64,000 nt of DNA from Ariolimax columbianus. Taxonomy: Eukaryota > Mollusca > Gastropoda > Stylommatophora > Arionidae. Both the position numbers and the translations under genes were made by a program. The notes under the pieces are model-generated. The model worked only from the letters and a program-made list of their open reading frames with translations. It was not told the origin of the DNA and made no database searches. The number at the start of each line of letters is the position of its first letter. Within the stretch, counting starts at the first letter, position 1. The stretch spans positions 48,607,465-48,671,464 of the forward strand of contig JAVGWX010000013.1 of the NCBI GenBank assembly GCA_036924085.1. Reading direction: 5' to 3'. Of this stretch, positions 56,068-64,000 are shown piece after piece.

Positions 56068-56189
56068 TATTCAGTAGGTTTTTATACTGGCCTAACTCCT
56101 TTTTAACAATTTCAACAACACTCTCGTTTGTAACGCAATAATTCTTCGCAAGCATCTCATTTCCATTGCGCAATTTTTACGTTCTGGTG

Positions 56190-56495
56190 TATACCGAGAT
56201 GCCGTTTAGAATATTCAATTTTTTGTTAACTACAACAAAGAAACTCGCTTGGTACGGTCACATATCGAGATCAAATGGTATTGCAAATACGATCCTCCAT
56301 TGAAAGGTGCAAGGCAGACGACGAAGAGGCCGTCCCAAAAAGAGGTGGGAGGACAACATAAAAGAATGGACCAATCTCCGACCAGAAGAGGCACAGGCAG
56401 CGGCCGCTGACAGAGAAGGGTGGCGTGGTTTTGTGGGGATGTCTTTATATTTGCCCAAACGACCTCACCGGTTACGAGATGATCTGACCTGATCT
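56190..56495 (+). mobile_element. RTE-like LINE 3' fragment overlapping the tandem-array boundary
   Basis: The plus frame encodes LAWYGHISRSNGIANT, then GRRRRGRPKKRWEDNIKEWT, ADREGWRGFVGMSL and RLRDDLT with a stop. It ends gatgatctgacctgatctga. Its last about 50 bp lie inside the 3,418-bp unit, so the duplication breakpoint falls within it at 56443. Confidence 0.82.
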
Positions 56496-56659
56496 GACAA
56501 CAAAGAAATTGAGTTTGAATACCAGCTGTCAGCCTTTTTGAAACTCCCTAACATAAACATGTCCACAAAATGACCGCTGATCAACAGTATATTCATGCCA
56601 ATGCTCTGTTAACACCGCCAGACATGGACTTTAACAAAAGCTCCGGAGAGAAAGATCAC

Positions 56660-57000
56660 CACATGTGAGATGAGATGTCTTCGGAAAACCATCAACGTAA
56701 CTAGGAGAGACAGAATGTGCAAGGAAGAGGTGTGAAACATCGTTGAACCAACACCCTCCACTGAACATATTGATAGAGAGAAAATCAAGTTGTTCCGCCA
56801 CCGAGCGCCCATTGGCTTTTCGCAACCGTGGAAGACCAAAACGAGATGGATGAGAAATGTTGAAGGGATTTTCTCAATTCGACATGGAATTACGGCTACT
56901 TCAGCGTCACGTCTTGCCCTGGACAGAAAATTACGTCTCCCCACGTCGCCTTGCGGCCCAATTGGGCAAGACAACAACAATCGTTTAATATAAGCATTAA
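56660..57000 (+). mobile_element. RTE-like LINE 3' fragment inside the array unit (also 60078-60418 and 63496-63836)
   Basis: The plus frame gives MRCLRKTINVTRRDRMCKEE, EHIDREKIKLFRHRAPIGFS, HGITATSASRLALDRKLRLP and TSPCGPIGQDNNN, equivalent to the terminal part of an RTE-like polymerase related to the fragment at 8500. It is repeated three times because of the array. The open frames of 123, 67 and 75 codons seen in each copy are shadows of it. Confidence 0.7.
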
Positions 57001-57278
57001 GACGGTTTGCGGTCCCCCATTCCTCAGTGGTTATTGCACTTGCTGCTCCGCCAAGCGATCTACGTTCAATCTCAAGTTGATATGGGATTATTTTTCGATC
57101 ACAAACGACACCATTGCCTTCCCAACCTCAACAATTGGGCAGCAGAGCAAGTCTAGTAAGAATAAGACGGCGGTGTGATACTAACTACATTACCCTCAGT
57201 ATGCCGTCGGTCCACAAAATATGGATGGATCTAATCCTGTATCCCTCAAAATGCCAGAGGACGCGTAAAGGAAATCCA

Positions 57279-59860
57279 TTCTTCTTCTTCTGCGTACACA
57301 GTCAGACAGTAACCATTATTTTTTCGAAAAAAGCGGCGGTCATCCTGAGGCTCTCGCCACTGCCATAGAGCTTGTCTTGCAGTTCCACTGGTAATGGCCA
57401 CATCTGCTCTCTCTGATCCTCGTATGTCGGGCAGTTCTGCAGCAGATGTTCAGCGGTCATTTTACCAGTATCGCACGGGCATTCGTCGGTACACCCTATC
57501 TTCAATTTGTTGAATAGGTGGTACCTCAGTCTGTTGTGGCCAGTGCGAAGTCTGAAGACAACGACCTGCTCTCTTCGGTTCAACTGGTAATAGGCATCGT
57601 TTTTGGTGTAACCAGTATGTTCGGTTTCCCATTTGGTCATGTATCTGGCTTTGATAAGCCGTTTTGACTCTTCGTACGTCATACTGGTATCTGTTTGTGG
57701 TAGTCTTGCACCTTCTTTTGCCAGTCTGTCTGCCTCCTCGTTGCCTTGGATGTTGCAGTGTGACGGAACCCACTGTACCACTACCCTTTTTGGTGCGGAC
57801 TGCTGGCACAGTTTGCAGAGTGCTGCTCTTAAGTCATTTAGCTCAGTGTTTTTCTGGCTTTTTAGCGCTGTGACTACGGCGAGAGCATCTGTCAGCAGGA
57901 CTGTATGGCTCTCATTTTCACTGTGTGTCACCATTTCTTCCACTGCCGCCCTCAGTGCCTCTGCCTCCGCTCTGAAATTGCTTGTGTACTTACCAGTAGC
58001 GAATGACAGTGTTATTTTTCTGCCATTTGGTAGGTTCAGGAATGCTCCTGCCCCTCCGTTCTGTGTAGTGTTTGTTACAGAACCGTCGGTGTATGCATGG
58101 GTCCAGTCCATGCTTGGGTAGCTTTTCGTTATGAAGCTTAGGGTAGTGTCTCTCCTTTCTTTTTCAGTCTGGCAGTTTTTGTTTGCAATACCTGGTATAT
58201 TTTCTACCACCTCTGGAAATATATACTGCCTCCAGGTAGGTTTTCGTACAGTAGTGATGGGTTTTGGTGTTGTTAGTGCGTTTATGGGATCTTCGTGCAT
58301 CTTTGCTTTGGCTATTTCTGCAAAGTTTCTCCGCTTTAGTTTCCCATTTCCCAAATTGTTTAGTCTCTGGTACATTGGATGGTCCGTCAGTCTTCGGAGC
58401 TTCTCTGACTGCAGCTGGGCTCTGCAGTCTCTTCTATCGGTCATGGATTGCAGTTTTGTAATCTTTTCAAGTTCTACAATTGGCGTTGACTTCATGCCAC
58501 CTGTTATAATTCTCATGGCTTGGTTTTGAAGTTTGTTAACTTTATCGAAGTTCGCCTTCGCTGCTGTTGTCCATGCCGCAATGCCATACTCGAGAACTGG
58601 TCTCACTCTTCCAGTGTACAGTTTCTTTAGTATGCCTTCGTCTGCTCCCCAGCTTGTGCCAGCAAGTTTCCTCATGATTGCCATTCTTTCTCTGGCTTTC
58701 ATTCGGTTTCTCTCAATCTGACTTTTCCATGTCATGCGCCGATCAAATGTGACTCCCAGATAGGTTGGGTTGTCGTTTGGCTGCAGGATTTTGCCATTTA
58801 GACTTAATTTGGTACTTTGGGGTTTTAATGAGAGCGAGAATATTGTGCACGTGGTTTTCTCCTCGTTTATTTTGACCAGCCATGAGTTCGCCCACTCTTC
58901 CAGCGATGTTAGGGCCGTCTACATCCGATTTCTTGCTATGGTGAAATTCTTTTCAGAGGTCCACATAGCCAGATCGTCTGCAAACATTGAGCTATGGACT
59001 CTTCTTGGTATATTCTCTGTAATATCGTTTATATATACCAGGAAGAGTGTGGGTGACAATACTCCCCCTTGGGGTACTCCCTGCTCGAGTGTCACCTTTT
59101 TGCTCATCTGCCCTTGTACTTGGACTCTGGCCGTTTTTTGTTTGAGGTAGTGGTTGATCCACTTGTACATCTTCCCACAGACATCACTTCTTCTTAGCTT
59201 GACTCTAAGTCCATCCTTCCAGACTTTGTCAAATGCCTTTTCCAGATCCACCCAAACAGCTACTGTGTGTTTCTGTGCCTGGTAGGCATCTTCTATCTCC
59301 TGGGCTATGAGGATGACCTGGTCCTCAGTGGATCTGTGCTGTCTAAAGCCGGCTTGCTGTGGAATTAGTATTCGTTTTTCTTCCAGATACCACATCAGTC
59401 TGGTGTTTATCATCCGTTCCGTCAGCTTGCCGACACAGCTCAGTAGGCTTATGGGCCTGTATCCATTTGGATCTGTTTTGTCCTTTCCTGTTTTTGGTAC
59501 TGGTACCAGTATTGCATCTTTCCATGCATGTGGTACAATTCCCCTTTTCCAGCTTTGGTTTAGGACCGATAGCAGTTTCTTCTTCGCTGTTTGGCCCAGC
59601 CCCATCAGCATTTCGTTTGTTATCCCGTCTTTTCCGGGAGATTTCCTTTTCTTTAGTGTTCTCATAGCCTCTTCCATTTCGCGCATTGTTAGTTTGGCCA
59701 TCATGTGCTCTTCAGGAGCCGTATTTATGTTTTCGTGTCCCTTTAGCTCTTCGCTAATGTCTGTATGCTTATCTGCAGGGACCTCGATGTGGTTTGCTCT
59801 GGCATAGTGATCGACAAAGGCGTTTGCGGCTTTCTTACCTGTGATCAAGTTCTCGCCCTG
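57279..59860 (-). pseudogene. RT/RNase H LINE, array unit 1, interrupted by one stop
   Basis: Same element as in unit 2, but CAG to TAG at 58919-58921 splits the frame into 59848-58919 (RT fingers and palm through FADDLAMW) and 58735-57302 (thumb, RNase H, finger). It keeps the Trp in the MWPLP segment and has Phe at EKNFTI where unit 2 has Leu. The 3' end is a GAA tail at 57279-57291. Confidence 0.95.
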
Positions 59861-60719
59861 CTTTATATTTGCCCAAACGACCTCACCGGTTACGAGATGA
59901 TCTGACCTGATCTGACAACAAAGAAATTGAGTTTGAATACCAGCTGTCAGCCTTTTTGAAACTCCCTAACATAAACATGTCCACAAAATGACCGCTGATC
60001 AACAGTATATTCATGCCAATGCTCTGTTAACACCGCCAGACATGGACTTTAACAAAAGCTCCGGAGAGAAAGATCACCACATGTGAGATGAGATGTCTTC
60101 GGAAAACCATCAACGTAACTAGGAGAGACAGAATGTGCAAGGAAGAGGTGTGAAACATCGTTGAACCAACACCCTCCACTGAACATATTGATAGAGAGAA
60201 AATCAAGTTGTTCCGCCACCGAGCGCCCATTGGCTTTTCGCAACCGTGGAAGACCAAAACGAGATGGATGAGAAATGTTGAAGGGATTTTCTCAATTCGA
60301 CATGGAATTACGGCTACTTCAGCGTCACGTCTTGCCCTGGACAGAAAATTACGTCTCCCCACGTCGCCTTGCGGCCCAATTGGGCAAGACAACAACAATC
60401 GTTTAATATAAGCATTAAGACGGTTTGCGGTCCCCCATTCCTCAGTGGTTATTGCACTTGCTGCTCCGCCAAGCGATCTACGTTCAATCTCAAGTTGATA
60501 TGGGATTATTTTTCGATCACAAACGACACCATTGCCTTCCCAACCTCAACAATTGGGCAGCAGAGCAAGTCTAGTAAGAATAAGACGGCGGTGTGATACT
60601 AACTACATTACCCTCAGTATGCCGTCGGTCCACAAAATATGGATGGATCTAATCCTGTATCCCTCAAAATGCCAGAGGACGCGTAAAGGAAATCCATTCT
60701 TCTTCTTCTGCGTACACAG

Positions 60720-63266
60720 TCAGACAGTAACCATTATTTTTTCGAAAAAAGCGGCGGTCATCCTGAGGCTCTCGCCACTGCCATAGAGCTTGTCTTGCAG
60801 TTCCACTGGTAATGGGCACATCTGCTCTCTCTGATCCTCGTATGTCGGGCAGTTCTGCAGCAGATGTTCAGCGGTCATTTTACCAGTATTGCACGGGCAT
60901 TCGTCGGTACACCCTATCTTCAATTTGTTGAATAGGTGGTACCTCAGTCTGTTGTGGCCAGTGCGAAGTCTGAAGACAACGACCTGCTCTCTTCGGTTCA
61001 ACTGGTAATAGGCATCGTTTTTGGTGTAACCAGTATGTTCGGTTTCCCATTTGGTCATGTATCTGGCTTTGATAAGCCGTTTTGACTCTTCGTACGTCAT
61101 ACTGGTATCTGTTTGTGGTAGTCTTGCACCTTCTTTTGCCAGTCTGTCTGCCTCCTCGTTGCCTTGGATGTTGCAGTGTGACGGAACCCACTGTACCACT
61201 ACCCTTTTTGGTGCGGACTGCTGGCACAGTTTGCAGAGTGCTGCTCTTAAGTCATTTAGCTCAGTGTTTTTCTGGCTTTTTAGCGCTGTGACTACGGCGA
61301 GAGCATCTGTCAGCAGGACTGTATGGCTCTCATTTTCACTGTGTGTCACCATTTCTTCCACTGCCGCCCTCAGTGCCTCTGCCTCCGCTCTGAAATTGCT
61401 TGTGTACTTACCAGTAGCGAATGACAGTGTTATTTTTCTGCCATTTGGTAGGTTCAGGAATGCTCCTGCCCCTCCGTTCTGTGTAGTGTTTGTTACAGAA
61501 CCGTCGGTGTATGCATGGGTCCAGTCCATGCTTGGGTAGCTTTTCGTTATGAAGCTTAGGGTAGTGTCTCTCCTTTCTTTTTCAGTCTGGCAGTTTTTGT
61601 TTGCAATACCTGGTATATTTTCTACCACCTCTGGAAATATATACTGCCTCCAGGTAGGTTTTCGTACAGTAGTGATGGGTTTTGGTGTTGTTAGTGCGTT
61701 TATGGGATCTTCGTGCATCTTTGCTTTGGCTATTTCTGCAAAGTTTCTCCGCTTTAGTTTCCCATTTCCCAAATTGTTTAGTCTCTGGTACATTGGATGG
61801 TCCGTCAGTCTTCGGAGCTTCTCTGACTGCAGCTGGGCTCTGCAGTCTCTTCTATCGGTCATGGATTGCAGTTTTGTAATCTTTTCAAGTTCTACAATTG
61901 GCGTTGACTTCATGCCACCTGTTATAATTCTCATGGCTTGGTTTTGAAGTTTGTTAACTTTATCGAAGTTCGCCTTCGCTGCTGTTGTCCATGCCGCAAT
62001 GCCATACTCGAGAACTGGTCTCACTCTTCCAGTGTACAGTTTCTTTAGTATGCCTTCGTCTGCTCCCCAGCTTGTGCCAGCAAGTTTCCTCATGATTGCC
62101 ATTCTTTCTCTGGCTTTCATTCGGTTTCTCTCAATCTGACTTTTCCATGTCATGCGCCGATCAAATGTGACTCCCAGATAGGTTGGGTTGTCGTTTGGCT
62201 GCAGGATTTTGCCATTTAGACTTAATTTGGTACTTTGGGGTTTTAATGAGAGCGAGAATATTGTGCACGTGGTTTTCTCCTCGTTTATTTTGACCAGCCA
62301 TGAGTTCGCCCACTCTTCCAGCGATGTTAGGGCCGTCTGCATCCGATTTCTTGCTATGGTGAGATTCTTTTCAGAGGTCCACATAGCCAGATCGTCTGCA
62401 AACATTGAGCTATGGACTCTTCTTGGTATATTCTCTGTAATATCGTTTATATATACCAGGAAGAGTGTGGGTGACAATACTCCCCCTTGGGGTACTCCCT
62501 GCTCGAGTGTCACCTTTTTGCTCATCTGCCCTTGTACTTGGACTCTGGCCGTTTTTTGTTTGAGGTAGTGGTTGATCCACTTGTACATCTTCCCACAGAC
62601 ATCACTTCTTCTTAGCTTGACTCTAAGTCCATCCTTCCAGACTTTGTCAAATGCCTTTTCCAGATCCACCCAAACAGCTACTGTGTGTTTCTGTGCCTGG
62701 TAGGCATCTTCTATCTCCTGGGCTATGAGGATGACCTGGTCCTCAGTGGATCTGTGCTGTCTAAAGCCGGCTTGCTGTGGAATTAGTATTCGTTTTTCTT
62801 CCAGATACCACATCAGTCTGGTGTTTATCATCCGTTCCGTCAGCTTGCCGACACAGCTCAGTAGGCTTATGGGCCTGTATCCATTTGGATCTGTTTTGTC
62901 CTTTCCTGTTTTTGGTACTGGTACCAGTATTGCATCTTTCCATGCATGTGGTACAATTCCCCTTTTCCAGCTTTGGTTTAGGACCGATAGCAGTTTCTTC
63001 TTCGCTGTTTGGCCCAGCCCCATCAGCATTTCGTTTGTTATCCCGTCTTTTCCGGGAGATTTCCTTTTCTTTAGTGTTCTCATAGCCTCTTCCATTTCGC
63101 GCATTGTTAGTTTGGCCATCATGTGCTCTTCAGGAGCCGTATTTATGTTTTCGTGTCCCTTTAGCTCTTCGCTAATGTCTGTATGCTTATCTGCAGGGAC
63201 CTCGATGTGGTTTGCTCTGGCATAGTGATCGACAAAGGCGTTTGCGGCTTTCTTACCTGTGATCAA
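60720..63266 (-). CDS. 5'-truncated non-LTR retrotransposon polyprotein: RT, RNase H, terminal finger
   Basis: 848 codons are open; the frame stays open upstream to the array junction at 63278, so the start is arbitrary. RT: NGYRPISLLS (128-137), motif A VWVDLEKAFD (198-207, Asp201), QGVPQGGVLSP (256-266) and the FADD box (289-292). Thumb/linker to about 570. RNase H1: YTDGS (Asp588), AEAEAL (Glu628), LLTDALA (Asp654), GNEEADRLA (Asp707), so all four acidic residues are present. C-terminal finger: Cys790, Cys792, His801, Cys806, then LRMTAAFFEK. The layout RT-RNase H-finger places it with I/Nimb-like or other RNase-H-bearing non-LTR elements. The endonuclease and any ORF1 are missing, so it is not autonomous. 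W-to-C at 816 is unlike the other copies. A GAA tail lies at 60698-60709. Confidence 0.93.
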   Translation of the reverse strand: MITGKKAANAFVDHYARANHIEVPADKHTDISEELKGHENINTAPEEHMMAKLTMREMEEAMRTLKKRKSPGKDGITNEMLMGLGQTAKKKLLSVLNQSWKRGIVPHAWKDAILVPVPKTGKDKTDPNGYRPISLLSCVGKLTERMINTRLMWYLEEKRILIPQQAGFRQHRSTEDQVILIAQEIEDAYQAQKHTVAVWVDLEKAFDKVWKDGLRVKLRRSDVCGKMYKWINHYLKQKTARVQVQGQMSKKVTLEQGVPQGGVLSPTLFLVYINDITENIPRRVHSSMFADDLAMWTSEKNLTIARNRMQTALTSLEEWANSWLVKINEEKTTCTIFSLSLKPQSTKLSLNGKILQPNDNPTYLGVTFDRRMTWKSQIERNRMKARERMAIMRKLAGTSWGADEGILKKLYTGRVRPVLEYGIAAWTTAAKANFDKVNKLQNQAMRIITGGMKSTPIVELEKITKLQSMTDRRDCRAQLQSEKLRRLTDHPMYQRLNNLGNGKLKRRNFAEIAKAKMHEDPINALTTPKPITTVRKPTWRQYIFPEVVENIPGIANKNCQTEKERRDTTLSFITKSYPSMDWTHAYTDGSVTNTTQNGGAGAFLNLPNGRKITLSFATGKYTSNFRAEAEALRAAVEEMVTHSENESHTVLLTDALAVVTALKSQKNTELNDLRAALCKLCQQSAPKRVVVQWVPSHCNIQGNEEADRLAKEGARLPQTDTSMTYEESKRLIKARYMTKWETEHTGYTKNDAYYQLNRREQVVVFRLRTGHNRLRYHLFNKLKIGCTDECPCNTGKMTAEHLLQNCPTYEDQREQMCPLPVELQDKLYGSGESLRMTAAFFEKIMVTV

Positions 63267-63278
63267 GTTCTCGCCCTG

Positions 63279-64000
63279 CTTTATATTTGCCCAAACGACC
63301 TCACCGGTTACGAGATGATCTGACCTAATCTGACAACAAAGAAATTGAGTTTGAATACCAGCTGTCAGCCTTATTGAAACTCCCTAACATAAACATGTCC
63401 ACAAAATGACCGCTGATCAACAGTATATTCATGCCAATGCTCTGTTAACACTGCCAAACATGGACTTTAACAAAAGCTCCGGAGAGAAAGATCACCACAT
63501 GTGAGATGAGATGTCTTCGGAAAACCATCAACGTAACTAGGAGAGACAGAATGTGCAAGGAAGAGGTGTGAAACATCGTTGAACCAACACCCTCCACTGA
63601 ACATATTGATAGAGAGAAAATCAAGTTGTTCCGCCACCGAGCGCCCATTGGCTTTTCGCAACCGTGGAAGACCAAAACGAGATGGATGAGAAATGTTGAA
63701 GGGATTTTCTCAATTCGACATGGAATTACGGCTACTTCAGCGTCACGTCTTGCCCTGGACAGAAAATTACGTCTCCCCACGTCGCCTTGCGGCCCCATTG
63801 GGCAAGACAACAACAATCGTTTAATATAAGCATTAAGACGGTTTGCGGTCCCCCATTCCTCAGTGGTTATTGCACTTGCTGCTCCGCCAAGCGATCTACG
63901 TTCAATCTCAAGTTGATATGGGATTATTTTTCGATCACAAACGACACCATTGCCTTCCCAACCTCAACAATTGGGCAGCAGAGCAAGTCTAGTAAGAATA
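63279..64000. repeat. Start of the third array unit, running out of the window
   Basis: Matches units 1 and 2 from ctttatatttgcccaaac on, with several private changes (gacctaatctgac, ccttattgaaac, cactgccaaacatgg, ggccccattggg). It ends before the RT element of that unit. Confidence 0.95.

Larger units (their letters stand above)
56443..64000. repeat. Head-to-tail array of a 3,418-bp unit (2 full copies plus 722 bp of a third)
   Basis: ctttatatttgcccaaac occurs at 56443, 59861 and 63279, exactly 3,418 bp apart. Units run 56443-59860, 59861-63278 and 63279 to the window end. I noticed only four differences between the two RT-coding copies (57398, 57472, 58921, 58945 versus their partners) and a few more in unit 3, so identity is above 99%. 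Each unit carries an RTE-like scrap on plus, a possible tRNA-like SINE remnant (ttcctcagtggttattgc, cgttcaatctc) near 57020, and the RT/RNase H element on minus. Confidence 0.96.

Noticed and set aside
56609..56993. Small proteins conserved three times (56.6, 60.0 and 63.4 kb)
   Set aside because: Conservation is due to the 3,418-bp duplication. The sequence is a decayed RTE-like LINE end.
1..64000. Endogenous retrovirus or LTR element
   Set aside because: No long terminal repeats, protease or integrase motifs were seen. All RT sequences are of non-LTR type, several with RNase H at the C-terminal side.

Overview
The window looks like non-coding DNA from a metazoan, most likely a lophotrochozoan and plausibly a gastropod mollusc. 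That guess rests on the repeat style and is an inference. There are no compact operons and no long host ORFs. Instead there is one spliced-looking host exon, many decayed non-LTR retrotransposons, several SINE families, two mariner remnants and a great deal of tandem-repeat DNA. All long open frames are either retrotransposon pieces or tandem-repeat artefacts.

Host gene: the only convincing host coding sequence is one 198-bp exon (4201-4398, + strand). It has clean splice sites and encodes part of a kinesin motor of the KIF26 type, starting at the P-loop. A 600-bp GAA-rich polypurine tract sits about 80 bp upstream, inside the presumed intron.

Names used here: SINE-A is tRNA-headed, about 250 bp, with an A-rich tail (951, 29120, 37599, 43967). 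SINE-B is tRNA-headed, about 270 bp (13084, 21211, 55799). SINE-C is about 350 bp, flanked by target-site duplications, and ends in GAA or GAACGAAGCC-type repeats (nine copies). SINE-D is tRNA-headed, about 150 bp (15661, 49484). Rep-1 and Rep-2 are two unclassified interspersed repeats with three clear copies each. The LINE remnants fall into two groups. One encodes RT, RNase H and a terminal Cys-His finger and ends in GAA repeats. The other is RTE/BovB-like and carries YGCESW-type and RGRPKKRW-type C-terminal motifs, often followed by GAT repeats.

Layout: 1-3.0 kb is an RTE-like reverse transcriptase on the minus strand, split by a SINE-A and by a 41-bp minisatellite that grew out of the RT's own CVLSPDLFSL motif. 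3.5-4.4 kb holds the kinesin exon. 5.0-6.8 kb is a truncated RNase-H-type LINE between 75-bp direct repeats. 7.9-12.6 kb is mostly tandem DNA (16-bp, GAA, 49-bp and 9-bp units). 13-29.8 kb is a nested LINE/SINE graveyard with several minisatellites, including a 49-bp array derived from a LINE zinc-finger segment. 30.3-34.7 kb is a 38-bp satellite of about 117 units with higher-order structure. 34.8-41.1 kb holds LINE fragments. 41.2-44.1 kb holds a mariner-derived hairpin and a broken mariner whose catalytic-Asp region has become a 28-bp minisatellite. 45-56 kb holds further LINE/SINE fragments and arrays. 56.4-64 kb is a near-identical head-to-tail array with a 3,418-bp period. Each unit carries the same 5'-truncated RT/RNase H element; the second copy is open for 848 codons.

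Nothing here forms a metabolic or defence pathway. The theme is that transposon sequence repeatedly seeds tandem repeats: at least three minisatellites arose from transposon coding motifs, and GAA arrays abut LINE and SINE 3' ends.
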